From assembly GCA_019775845.1 (NCBI GenBank), contig JADQAV010000008.1, positions 372,001 to 436,000 on the forward strand: DNA of 64,000 nt, in the 5' to 3' direction. The notes beneath the pieces were generated by a model. It worked only from the letters and a program-made list of their open reading frames with translations. It had not been told where the DNA came from and searched no databases. This DNA is from Myrmaecium sp. VS I D KN 1. Lineage: Eukaryota; Ascomycota; Dothideomycetes; Valsariales; Valsariaceae. Shown here one piece after another: positions 21,215 through 32,730 of the stretch. Position 1 is the stretch's first letter, and each line of letters begins with the position of its first letter. A program made the position numbers and the translations under genes.

Positions 21215-22337
21215 GACATGGCGGCTCGTTATATATCGATATTCATAGATACCCAGACAACCGAAACCTTTTCTTGAAGCCGTTGCATTCGTCTGCAGTG
21301 ACTGATTGATCGGGAATCGATGTCCGCGAGCCGCGGGCGAGCGGTTACCATTCCCTCAGACGACGCTTATCTCGGGTCCAGGGTGTCTGCTGAAAGGGGG
21401 GACGAGGGCCATTCGCTGTAGGAATCCGATGCATTGCCCCAGAACGCTGGGAATTCCTGCAGCCGGCACCTTTCGCGCATCGTTGCAGCCTTGCGGTTGC
21501 GTCCGCCTTGATTCACGCGATGCCGACCGTATTCGATAAAGACCAAACATTTGAAGGGGAGACCTTATAGGCACCAATGTAGATCAGTACGCTGAATAAC
21601 ACCGGATGCACTTGAGGAGCTCATGTTGTTTGCGGTGATCAGCATCCCTTTACATCCATGTTCACTGCACCCTCCTTCATCACTTCTACTCTGACTTAGA
21701 GACATTGAGCGACCGCATTTATACATTCGGGATACTGAAGGCACCAGATTCTTTGCACCTTGATACGGATTGGATACATGACGCGGCCTTCCCGGCGAGT
21801 CCATAAGGTAATAATTGACTCGATGCGATGACGCAGGAAGGCAGCATAGGCTGCTTATGTAAAGACGAGAGCCTGCCCGGGAGCCGATCCATAGGGGAAG
21901 ACGAGGCGCGTGACGGAAGAGTCTGCATGAATTCACAAAGTGCCACTGAGGCAATTGGATGCGGATGTTGCGCTTGCTGCCTGTGAGTTGTCAGGTTGAT
22001 CTGGGGAGAGCACGAGGGGGCCAATAACTATTGCGGCTTGGGATGGAGAGAAGGCGAGCGTCTTCACCGGGCGGAGCTCAGATTATTGTGGCGCGGTTCG
22101 TAAGCTCCAACCACCACCACCGAAGCTCCGGCCGTTCTCCTTGCACATCCGACCTTACCTACCAGGTACCTCCCACTCACCTACACACTTCCTCCATCGC
22201 ACCCTCAATACCGCATCCGATCTCTCTTTCCGTTCCTACTTAGTATTCTTACCCTCTACTCTTTCCGCCCTTGCCATCTAATTCCCCATATCCGCGACTT
22301 CCTTCCCTGACTCGCGCCTTCGCAAAACACCGGCAAG
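21215..22337. other. Intergenic region upstream of slaB
   Basis: A 1.1-kb spacer with the rev3 3' UTR at the left and the slaB promoter and pyrimidine-rich leader (22100-22330) at the right. No gene, tRNA or repeat recognised. Confidence 0.45.
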
Positions 22338-25300
22338 ATGTCACTATACGGCTCAAGCCGCAACGTCGACATGGGAAAGTAAGCTTCACCACTCACCCGC
22401 ATTCGCAGACCGGGATACCGAAGGAAAACGTCAATCACCATGTCGACCATACTTGTGCCTTTGCTGTCTGGCCATGCGATGCTCGTATTGCGCTGAACCC
22501 CCCCGCTAACGGTCGCGCCCAACAGGCAGGAGTCGGAGCTCGCAATCAACATCCGGAAAGCGACGAGCATCGGTATAGAAACCCGAGATCCTCCTGGCAC
22601 GCGCGACTGGCTAACTCGAGTTCCTTAGACGAGACCGCCCCGAAACGTATGCGTTGACCCCCTCGATTGCGACTGCGAACCGTTCGGACGTGCGGCTGAT
22701 GGATCACAGGCAAGCATGTGCGCAGCTGCATCGTATACACATGGGACCATAAGTCGTCTCAGTCGTTCTGGGCAGGCATGAAAGTGTATGGAGGATGTCC
22801 AGTCTCTATGAGGTCATGAGCTTATCTGATATAGGCAACCCATCCTTGCCGACGAGATCCAGACCTTCAAAGCGCTTATCACCATCCACAAGGTGCTACA
22901 AGAGGGGCACCCGATAGTGTTGAAGGAGGCGCAAGCACACACGACCTGGCTGGAGAGCTTGACAAGAGGCATACCTGGCGGAGATGGGCTGAGGGGTAAG
23001 ATCTCCTGATTAGTACCGCTGCACGGAATCGCTATGGATCGACCGGCTGCGCGTTTGAAGGGCGTTATAAGTGAACTCGGACTGACCAAGATCACAGGAT
23101 ATGGACCATTAATCTCCGAATACATCTACTTCCTTCTCGCGAAGCTCGCATTCCACCGCCAACATCCGGAGTTCAACGGTAAGCACACCAACCCCTGCAA
23201 TATGCGCGTATACAGCACCAACTGATGGCGCTTCAGGTACCTTTGAATACGAGGAATACATCAGTCTTAAGTCGATCAATGACCCGAACGAAGGGTATGA
23301 GACCATCTCCGACCTCATGACGCTGCAGGATCAGATCGACTCCTTCCAGAAGCTTATCTTCTCGCATTTCCGGGGCGGTTCAAACAATGAGTGCCGCATC
23401 TCGGCATTGGTACCGTTGGTGCAGGAGAGTTACGGGATTTACAAGTTCATTACCAGTATGCTTCGCGCGATGCATACCACCCTGGGTGATGATGAGGCTC
23501 TGGCTCCGCTCCGTGGTCGCTACGATGCACAGCACTACCGCCTCGTCAAGTTTTACTACGAATGTTCGAACCTCCGATACCTCACCAGCCTAATTACCGT
23601 CCCGAAGTTGCCACAAGACCCCCCGAATCTGCTTTCCGAGGACGAGGAGCGACCTGCGCTTCCGGCACGTCCGAAGACGGAGATCGAGAAACAGCCTACG
23701 CCAACTCCTCGCGTGCCCGCTATTGACCCTGAACCGATCAACGAGTTCTGGAAGGATGAACAACAGCGCCAACAGGCTGAATATGCGGAGGAACAACGTC
23801 GTCTTCAGGCACAGTTTGAAGAAGCTCAGCGTCTACAGCAGCAGCAGCAACTGCAGGCGCAGCGCGACTTTGAGGAACAACAGCGGTTACAGGCTGAGCA
23901 GCAGCGGTTGGCGCAGGAGCAGTTGATGCGCGCGCAGTACGAGCAGCAGACGCAGGGACGGTTGGCAGAGCTGGAAAGAGAGAACTTGGCCGCGAGGGCA
24001 CAGTATGAGCGCGATCAGCTCATGCTTGAGCAATATGACCGGAGAATGAAGGCCTTGGAAGGAGAGCTGCAGCAGCTTCAAGCTAACTTCTCGCAGCAAT
24101 CGCAATCAAGAGACGAGCAGATCAAGGCTCTTCAAGAGCAACTCAACACGTGGAGGACGAAGTACGAAGCTCTAGCCAAGCTCTATTCGCAGTTGAGGCA
24201 GGAGCACCTGCAGCTGCTGCAGAAGTTCAAGTCTGTTCAAGTGAAGGCCAACTCAGCTCAAGAAGCCATCGACGCTCGCGAAAGGTTGCAGCGTGAGCTA
24301 AAAACGAAGAACCTCGAGCTTGCCGATATGATCCGTGAGCGCGACCGTGCTTTGCTCGAGAAGGACCGATTCCAGGGCGGACACAAGGAGGAGATTGAGA
24401 AGCTCAAGCGGGAGCTTCGTTTTGCATTGGAGAAGGCTGACAATGCAGAGCGCGCCAAGGGTACCGAGCTTTCTGCGCTGCTTGCCAGGCACAACAGGGA
24501 GATTGCCGATCTGGAGGAAGCTCTTCGGAACAAGACCCGTGCTCTGGAGGAGGTTGAGATGAAGTTTCGCGAGGGAGACTCTGATTTGGAGCGGCAGCTG
24601 CGCGAGAAGGAGGAGGAGCTCGAGATTTTCAAGGCCGGCATGGACCAGACTCTGTTGGAGCTGAATGAGCTGAAGTTGAACCAGCATGCCACCGATAATG
24701 CGCTGGATGGCCAAATCGACCACCTGGTGCTTGAGAACATCCGCAAGATCAACGACATCATCGATTCGGTCCTCCAAAGCGGCGTGCAGCGTGTTGACGA
24801 TGCCTTGTATGAGTTGGATTCTTCGATGCAGGCGGGTAACCAGAACGCGTCCGGTGCGTACGTGCTCTCGCAGATCGAGAAGGCTGCCTCGACGGCCATG
24901 GAGTTCTCGACCGCATTCAACAACTTTATCGCGGACGGGCCGAACAGTTCGCACGTCGAAATCATCCGCACCGTCAACAGTTTTGCTGGCTCGATTGCCG
25001 ATGTGCTCAGCAATACCAAGGGTCTCACACGCTTTGCCTCGGACGAGAACAAGGCCGACCAGCTCATCAACGCCGCACGGGCCGCTGCTACTTCGACAGT
25101 GAAATTCTTCCGCGGCGTCCAGTCTTTCCGGTTGGACGGGCTCGATGATCATGAGAAGACGGAAGCAGTCATCAATTTCAACATGGAGGTGCAGGCCGGT
25201 CTACAGAAACTGTCTAAGCTGGCAGACGCCTTCGCGCCGAAGAGCAAGATTACCCAAGCTCAGGGTGACCTTGGAGAGCTCGTCGACGATGAACTTACCA

Positions 25301-26042
25301 AGGCGGCCAATGCCATCGATGCTGCGGCAGAGCGTCTGAACAAGTTGATGAAGAAGCCCAGGGATCAATACTCCACCTACGAGCTCAAGATCCACGACTC
25401 CATCCTCGAGGCGGCCATTGCCGTCACGAACGCGATTGCGCAGCTCATCAAGGCCGCCACTGCCTCGCAGCAAGAGATTGTGCGCGAAGGCCGTGGTACT
25501 ATGTCCCGCACGCAGTTCTACAAGAAGCACAACCGGTGGACGGAAGGCCTCATCAGCGCAGCCAAGGCGGTCGCTACCTCGACGAACATGCTTATTGAGA
25601 CGGCGGATGGTGTCATCAGCGGGCGCAACACTCCTGAGCAGCTTATTGTCGCTAGTAACGATGTCGCGGCCAGCACGGCCCAGCTGGTGGCTGCCTCGCG
25701 TGTCAAGGCTTCGTTCATGAGCAAGACGCAAGACCGGCTGGAGAACGCGTCCAAGGCGGTGACGAGCGCGTGCCGGGCCTTGGTTCGCCAGGTCCAGGAG
25801 ATCATCGCCCAGCGCAACCGCGACGAGAACGAGGTGGTGGATTACAGCAAGCTCAGCGACCACGAGTTCAAGGTCCGGCAGATGGAGCAACAGGTACGTT
25901 CACGCCACCTCAGGTTTGCTTCGAGGATTTTCGCATTAACGGTCATCGCACACAGGTCGAGATCTTGCAGCTCGAAAACTCGCTCGCCCAGGCTCGGCAA
26001 CGTCTGGGAGAGATGCGCAAACTTTCTTACCAGGAGGAGTGA
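22338..26042 (+). CDS. slaB: Endocytic actin adaptor Sla2/SlaB (HIP1R family)
   Basis: Eight exons (22338-22378, 22526-22572, 22629-22646, 22710-22785, 22835-22995, 23098-23178, 23237-25893, 25956-26042) give 1055 residues, close to known fungal Sla2. Residues ~1-270 are an ANTH domain that binds phosphoinositides (ELAINIRKATS, ALITIHKVLQEGHP, YFLLAKLAFH, FYYECSNLRYL). Residues ~300-640 are a Gln/Glu-rich coiled coil, and from ~780 lies the talin-like I/LWEQ (THATCH) domain that binds F-actin (AAIAVTNAIAQLIKAATASQ, FYKKHNRWTEGLISAAKAVA, IVASNDVAASTAQLVAASR). The protein links clathrin-coat membranes to actin at endocytic sites, in moulds concentrated behind the hyphal tip. The exon structure is intron-dense at the 5' end, including an 18-nt exon that is needed for the sequence DETAPKRK. 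Codon use and composition are ordinary. Confidence 0.96.
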
Positions 26043-26995
26043 ACGGAGTTACGCGGGAGACTTTTGGTCCGGCGCAGTCATACGACACCCACCCTTCCTG
26101 TTGTTTTCATTTCCTCTTTCCTTGTTTTCTTCTTGCACCTCTTTTTTTTTACGGCTGGGTTGCGAACTTGGCCCGTTATACCTTTGGCGGATCATGTTTG
26201 TCTTTCATATTTTACTTGCATCTCTTTCCCTTGCAGACTGTATACCAAATCAGAGCAGAAGCGTTTCTCTCTTTTTTTCTCTCTCCTTTGTCGCCAAAAA
26301 CCCTTTGCCAGCTTCTTCTTTGTCGATATGGGTTTTCTTCAATACGATCATCATTTTGGAGTGTTTGCCATCACGCTTCTTTGCTTTGCGATTGATGTGA
26401 TCGCCCCGGATCTCGCTTGGGCGACATGGAACGGGACGGCTCGGGACGGAACGGACGGATCCACGGTGTTTTGGTCTTCACGGAAGTGAAACTGGATTTG
26501 CCGGGAATCGTTCATTCATTCATCCTTGCGGCACATCGTCGCGACGGGCCGGCGGGTCATGCCATCCCACCCACCCAGCAAGGTGGGTAAGCTACTATAC
26601 TAAGAAGCAGTCGGGGGATGGCTGCAGATCACCGGTGGTCCACCTCCCCCGTGGTGTTTCGCCCACCCTCCGTCTCGAGACCGCAGCTGTTTCAACCGCC
26701 GACGCCAGATGAAACCCCGCCTCACCTCCCTTTTGTTACGGAGGACAATTCTTCCGTCTCGAATGCGCATCCAATGCCCGTCCCCTCCTTCCTGCGAGCA
26801 TGAACCGTCGCTCCTTTATCCGCCCCGCCTCATCTCCTCCGCTTCTGGCCTGACATCATGGGTGCTCTCCTCGAGGCGATGATGGTGGACATGGCACGGT
26901 CCAAGGGATAAAAGCAGTCGTCTCCTCTCTCCTCGAACATACCCAGCGCCTCCTTCACAGCAGCAAGCAATCGACCAACCAACCTGCCAAACATC
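26043..26995. other. slaB 3' region and acetyl xylan esterase promoter
   Basis: The first ~400 bp are T/C-rich slaB 3' UTR; the slaB frame overlaps unrelated open frames there that should not be taken as coding. The right part is the promoter of the esterase gene. I could not assign XlnR or CreA sites with confidence. Confidence 0.45.
26907..26914 (+). promoter_or_regulatory. TATA-like element of the esterase gene
   Basis: GATAAAAG, 82 bp upstream of the ATG, the usual spacing in this window for secreted-enzyme genes. Confidence 0.4.
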
Positions 26996-28130
26996 ATGAA
27001 GCCGCTCTCCATCCTCGCCGCGCTCGCCAGCGCCCTCACTCTCGCGCCCGTCCAGGCCTCCCCAACCCCCTCATCGCACCTCTTGCCCCGCGCCGGCTCG
27101 CTCGAGCAAGTGACCGACTTCGGCTCCAACCCAGCTAACGTAGGCATGTACATCTACGTGCCTACCAACCTCGCCAGCAACCCCGGCATCGTCGTCGCGC
27201 TGTACGTAAGCTCCGAAACTACCCTGATCACAGTTTCATCCAGCCNNNNNNNNNNNNNCCCCCCCCCCCCCCCCCCCCCCCCCCCCAAACCAATGCTAAC
27301 AACTCCTCCCGGAAACCAAAAGACACTACTGCACCGGCACCGCGCAAGCCTACTACAGCAACACGCCGTACGCGCAGCTCGCGGAGCAATACGGGTTTAT
27401 AGCCATCTACCCGTCCAGCCCGCACTCGGGCACCTGCTGGGACGTCTCCTCGGCCCAGACGCTCACCCACAACGGCGGCGGGGACAGCACGTCCATTGCG
27501 AACATGGTCACCTGGGCGCTGTCCCAGTACGGCGCCGACGCGAGCAAAGTCTTCGTCACGGGAAGTAGCTCGGGGGCGATGATGACGGTGAGTTTGAGAG
27601 CGCTTTTCTTTTCCTTACAAAAGAAAAGAAGAGAGCCTGCCCTGCTGACACCACCATCACAGAACGTCCTCGCGGCAACCTACCCCTCCCTCTTCAAGGC
27701 CGGGATCGCCTACTCCGGCGTCGCAGCCGGCTGCTTCTACAGCGCCGCCGGCACCGTCGACGGCTGGAACTCAACCTGCGCGCAGGGTCTCTCCATCAGC
27801 ACGCCCACAGTCTGGGGCGACATCGCGCGGGCCATGGACCCCGGGTATGCGGGGCCGTACCCGCGGATGCAGATCTACCACGGCAGCGCGGACACGACGC
27901 TGTACCCGCCCAACTACAACGAGACGTTGAAGCAGTGGACGGATGTGTGGGGGTATGATTTTGCAATCCCGACGTCGAGTGAGTCGAATGCGCCGGTGAG
28001 CGGGTATACGACGACGAGTTGGACGAGCGCGAATGGGACGACGGGTGTGCAGGGTATCTATGCGCAGGGCGTTGGGCACACGGTTCCTGTTCGTGGGGAC
28101 GGTGATATGGCGTGGTTTGGGTTTGCGTGA
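26996..28130 (+). CDS. axeA: Secreted acetyl xylan esterase, CE1 family
   Basis: Three exons, 26996-27201, 27323-27587 and 27663-28130, give 312 residues, matching AxeA-type enzymes. A signal peptide (MKPLSILAALASALTLAPVQA) precedes the mature protein. The nucleophile serine is in GSSSGAMM; the aspartate is probably in HGSADTTLYPPNY and the histidine in QGVGHTVP, completing an alpha/beta-hydrolase triad. CE1 esterases of this type remove acetyl groups from xylan outside the cell and so help xylanases; feruloyl esterase is a less likely alternative. There is no CBM1. The first intron contains a sequencing gap of 13 N followed by 28 C, so its true length is unknown, but both splice sites and the frame across them are intact. 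The gene is convergent with the GH5 gene, 118 bp away. Confidence 0.88.
27246..27286. repeat. Assembly gap plus C28 homopolymer
   Basis: Thirteen undetermined bases (27246-27258) directly followed by 28 cytosines (27259-27286), inside intron 1 of the esterase gene. The C run probably stopped the sequencing read; both gap size and run length are doubtful. Confidence 0.97.
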
Positions 28131-28248
28131 GGGGGAGAGCGAACGAGGACACGAGGAACTGCGGAAGGGAGAAAACAGGAATGTATATACGGTTAAGTGA
28201 TTTGACAAGGTTCCGCGTACCGAAACTTTAACCTTCACACATACCTTC

Positions 28249-30437
28249 TCACACCGTCAACGTAAAATTCACCGCGTTCCCCGGCACGCGAGGGAAAAAC
28301 TCAAACGTGAAGACGGTGCTGACGCCCGCACTCACCACCGCCGACGCCGCATCGGCCGTGAGCACGACGTCCGCGGCGTCCCAGGTGTACTGGCTGCTGT
28401 ACGTCGCGCGCGCCTGCTGCAAGGGTCCCAGCCAGACCGTCCAGTCATCGACGAGGTACACGCCGTCGGTGCGCAGCGCCTTGACGGCCGCCACCCGGTG
28501 CAGCCCCTTCCAGACGATCGGGATGCTGACCTGCTGTCCCGCGACGGCCGCGGCGGAGGTCGAGGCCAGCTCGGGCGTGTCCCACACTACCACCTCGACA
28601 GTCTCCGGAGCCCCGGCGGAGAAGGCGAGAGTGAGGTTCGCTTTGCTTCCCGGAGTGGCGAGGTCAGGGATTAGATCCGTCAGGAAGGATTGGGAGAGCG
28701 TGATGTTGGCGCCGGAGACGGTGTAGTCGGTGGCCGAACTCAGTGTCGTGCCCGTGGCTGTAGTTATGGAGGTCAGGGTGTTATCGTTGAATACCCACGG
28801 GAGCGAGTAACCCGCCGCGGGGATGGTGCTGTTGGCTTGCAGGAAGACGTACGCGCTGGTCCACTGTTCGGTGGCCGCGGAGTCTTCCGTGGAGTCTGGC
28901 AGTGAGTTGGTCTCTCCATTCGTGGCGGCGATGTGAACTTCGATGGCGGAGGGGTCGCGCCACGTGTGGGCTGCGCGGTCCAGGTGGTCCTGGCCGTTGT
29001 CCCAAAGTACGGTGGAGGTGTTATACTTTTGCGCGGTGCGGGTGAGGAAGTCGAAGTATTTCCGCCTGGCGGCCGTCTCAGTATTCGTGGGGCTAGCATC
29101 CCATTCTCCGATGAGGAGGGGTACATCGCTGAAGTTGCCGCGAACTGCGGCAATGTCGGCTTCGAGGGTTTGTTTATCGGCGTCAGAGCCCCAGATGGTC
29201 TTGCCCCAGGCAGAAAAAATGAAATCATAGGGGCTGTAGTAGTGGTACTGGATGGCCCACGGGTTTGCGTATGTAGGGTCGGGCGCTTCAAACCATTCGG
29301 AGGTCTTGACACCGTCCTCGCCTAGGCCGACAAGAGTAACGACGCGTTGACTGTTGAACCCGCCAGCGTCGTTGATAGCTTGGAGGAAGAGATTGTTGAG
29401 CTTGTTGAGCTCCGTGGCATCCGCTTCAGTCGAGCCGACAGGTTCGTTAATAGGCTCGAAGGCGACAAGAGAGGATTTGCAGGCCAGTTTCGTGCCGATT
29501 TGATACCAGAGCCGGTAGAACTTCTCCTCGATCTGAGTAATATTGGCGCCTGAAGCGCTCACATCGGCCCAGATCCAGCTGTCATGATGGACATTGACAA
29601 TGGTGTAGAGGCCCCGGGAGGTGACCATGTCAATGACATCCGACACTCGTTGCAGCCAGGTGGGGTCCACGGTCCAGTCAGGGGACGAGCCCGTGAAGTG
29701 GTAGGCCCAAGTGACTGCAAGGCTGAGGTTAGCGAAATTTGGCCTTGCGTCACATGGGAAATAGCAAACCTACCCGGTAACCTCACGCTCTTGAAACCAG
29801 CAGCCTTCACGTCGTCAAACGTGCTCTCGACAACGGGTGGGTTGCCCCAATCTCCCTCGGTTTCGACTGCATCCAGCGTGTTGCCGAGATTCCATCCTGG
29901 ATGTAGAGCATCGACGAACTGTTGCGCGGTGAGAGAATCAAAAGTGCCGGTGCATTGGGCACCACCAGAAGCGCTGGAAGTTGCGCTGCTCTGGGTCGCA
30001 GAACTAGAACTCGTTTTCGTCACGGTCACTAAAGTCGAGGCGCTGCTGGCCGTCTGTGAGCATGGCGGCCATTGATCGGAGCATCCGGAGGTAAAGTACC
30101 CAATTCCTGTACTGGAAGATGTGCTGCTCGATGTTGTAGTCGTGACATCGCTGTCGGGGACGCATTGATAATAATCTCCCTCGTTGTCAGAACATTTACA
30201 TTCATATAGGCATCTTGTGTGCGTACAATCATTCCAAGCCTTGCAAGTGTAGCCGCTCACACAGGTAGTAGCCCCAGTGTACCCGATTCCGCCACCTTCT
30301 CGTTGTCAGTAACTGCTCTGCTGTGCCAGAGGTCTCACCAACATACACTGCCCATAGGCTTGCTGCTGTGCAATGACACCTCGGAGAAGCGACAGCCCAG
30401 CTCCGAGGAGCAAGGCACCTGGATACGAGCCGATCAT
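28249..30437 (-). CDS. Secreted GH5 endoglucanase with CBM1 and X2 module
   Basis: Four exons (30347-30437, 30227-30295, 29774-30175, 28249-29714) give 675 residues. In order: a signal peptide; a complete fungal cellulose-binding CBM1 rebuilt across two introns (QAYGQCGGIGYTG, SGYTCKAWNDYYYQC); a Ser/Thr linker (~residues 62-125); a GH5 catalytic domain (HPGWNLGNTLDAV, acid/base Glu in FEPINEP, nucleophile Glu in LLIGEWDA); a segment like the bacterial-type X2 module (FNDNTLTSI...ATDYTVSGANI); and a last beta-rich region of ~100 residues. It should cut internal beta-1,4-glucan links outside the cell; xyloglucan or mixed-linkage glucan are possible substrates. The neighbouring esterase and polygalacturonase support a role in plant wall degradation. 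A TATA box lies about 85 bp upstream of the start. Confidence 0.88.
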
Positions 30438-31233
30438 GTCCGAACGGGCCTGGCGAAAGAAAGTAAAAGCCGAAGTGTCGAGACGTGCACCAGCTGTACC
30501 AGAACAGCGGCGAAGCGGATTATATATAGTCGCCCTCATATAGAGGAAGCCATCCTCGGAGAATCCCCCAAAGGAACCTTTGCTTAAAGTGAGAAAAAGC
30601 CCATCGACACGAGAGATAGAGGAAGCGGAAGAACAGCCACATTAAGGTTGATCCAATACGATGTGAGCTGTTTTCGTGAAGCCATAGGAGTAGTCACGAC
30701 AATACACACACATACACCGTAGATACCTTCATGCATCCATATATTTCCCGGTCACACTCGCCTGCAGGTCCCGACGGGCCGCACTCCTGGAGACGAAATA
30801 GATTGGATGGAAGACGGGCAGTGCCATGGCCAAGCAAGGTTTCACCACATTATATTTGGTTCTAAAGCCGCTTCTTCCCGCAACCTATGGTGAGGTACGT
30901 GAATGCATGTTCATGGTCCGACGGCGGAGGATAGATCAGGAGGGGATGAGGTGAGTGGATCGAGAAGAGGGGGAGTTGCATTAGAGTAGTGGAGTATGGT
31001 TGGCGGCCCGGGACTGAGAGCCTCGGTGCCTTTCCCCACACGGATGCCTCTGAAGCGAGGCTGCAGCACTATTTAACGGAGTACAGCACGGTGGGGTCTT
31101 TCCGTGCAGGAGTGGTGGAAAAATTATACGTTCAAAAATGTATAGGCGGATATTGTTTGCCAAGAGGCATCTTAAGGATTATATTATTGACATGACATTA
31201 CTAATTTCCTCGCCCCAAGGTAAGACATCTTTC
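30438..31233. other. GH5 promoter and polygalacturonase 3' flank
   Basis: About 800 bp between two minus-strand genes. Several G-rich hexamers compatible with the CreA repressor consensus (for example GTGGGG near 31090) are present, but they lie at the end far from the GH5 start, and such short motifs arise easily by chance. No further gene. Confidence 0.4.
30521..30528 (-). promoter_or_regulatory. TATA box of the GH5 gene
   Basis: TATATATA, palindromic, about 85 bp upstream of the GH5 start codon at 30437. Confidence 0.6.
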
Positions 31234-32730
31234 CTAATCGCTGGCGCTGGAAACGCAATCGACCCCAATATCGCCCTCGATGCCGCTGCAGATAATCTCC
31301 GGCGGGCTGCCGGCCGGGCTGGTGATGTTGATGTTCTCCAAGTGGATGCCGGTGCAGGTCGCGCCGGGCGAGCACGTCAGGTCCGCCACGACCCGGCCTT
31401 CCTTCCCGGAGCTGGTGCCGTGCACGTTGATGAAGGTGATGTCAGTGATGTTGACCTGACTCGGGTACGCGGCGCACGTGGTCGCGTTGATGTCGAAGTA
31501 GCACTGGTCCAGCACGATCGGGTTGTCCGTGTTCTCGACGCGGATGTCCTTGTAGGTGATATTGGAGATGTAGCCATACCCGACGTCGGGGCCGGCCCAG
31601 GCTTTGAGCCGCGCGCCATTCTGGCCGTTCAGCAGCGTCACGTTCTCGATGTAAGCGTTCGAGATGTAGTCGAGCTCGCCGGAATACTGGCCTATGGAAC
31701 CCATGGAAACGCCGTGAGTGCCATTGCACCACAGGTTCTTGACGTAGATGTTGGTGGTGTTAGGCTTCGGCGAGAAGCAGTCATCGCCGACGTTGACCTC
31801 TGTGTTCGTCACGCTAAGCCCGTCCACATTCATGGAATCAAAGCCATCAGTGTTCGCCGGCGTAGAGGATGAATTTGTGGAGAAGGCATCGAAGCGAACA
31901 TGATCGAAGGAGATGTCCTTGGTTCGAACGAAGAAGTTGTTCCAGCATGGCTTGTTTATGGTCAGGAGTGATTTCAGGAGATGCCCAGGTGAAAGAGGTC
32001 TTACAGAGTTGAGGTAATGGATCCCTGATACCTCCACATTGGTAGCGTTGTCCGTGACAAACAATATCGGCCGGTAAAAGGTGTTGTCTGAGTCCTGTGG
32101 GGCATGCATGAGTACGAATATCGGCCACATGGGCTTAAAGCGCATACCAGGATCTGATTGCCGGCGAAGCCATCGTACCATGCTTGTCCGTTTCCGTTCA
32201 GCGTGCCGCTACCGTAGATCTTGATGTCCTTTCCACCCCATACCCAGAAAGTGATGGAGTTTTGAAAGGAGTAAAAAAGGTTGTTGGCCTGCCAGTAATC
32301 GATGTCATCGGTGAACTGAGAATGGAGTCAGCTCAATTGGAGTAACTTGCGCCTCGTTTTGGTGTAGTTTTACCTTGATTTCACCGTCCAGCTTCACGTA
32401 GATGTCGTCCAAGAAGCTCAGATCGAGCTTCTTTCCGATGACATACGTCTTCCCTTTTTCTAAGTGCAACAAGCCGCCATGGTTTGCTTTTTTGATCCCC
32501 CACAAGAAGTCGTCGGAGACATCGTCATTATCATCGCGGGATGCTCTGATGGTGACTGTCCGACGCTGGCTCTCCGGACGGTTTCCCCACTTGTCCTTCT
32601 TGATCGGCCGTGACGCGTGGCGCTTCCAGAGGTAGGGTTCAGACACAGAGGCGCCAGCTGGAATTGTATTGCCAATGGTCAAAGCCGAGGCTAAGAGGGG
32701 CAAAAGCGGAAGGAAGATGAGAATCTTCAT
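31234..32730 (-). CDS. Secreted GH28 polygalacturonase, probably exo-acting
   Basis: Four exons (32374-32730, 32148-32315, 32005-32094, 31234-31950) give 443 residues in closed frame. A signal peptide (MKILIFLPLLPLLASA) precedes a right-handed beta-helix domain. The GH28 active-site signatures are present in order: NTDGFD, VGDDCFS, GTHGVSMGS and RLKAW (the usual RIK appears as RLK). The segment HYLNSPCWNNF and the length point to the exo-polygalacturonase branch rather than endo enzymes, which are nearer 360 residues. Numerous N-x-S/T sequons suggest heavy glycosylation. It would release galacturonic acid from pectin outside the cell. Same strand as the GH5 endoglucanase upstream. An unrelated 244-codon open frame on the opposite strand is a shadow of this gene. 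Confidence 0.9.

Noticed and set aside
26043-26489. Hydrophobic Phe/Leu-rich open frames after the slaB stop
   Set aside because: They lie in a T/C-rich 3' UTR, overlap one another in several frames and show no family signature.
31138-31872. A 244-codon open frame on the plus strand
   Set aside because: It lies wholly antisense to the conserved GH28 exons and has the valine/aspartate-rich composition of a reverse-frame shadow.
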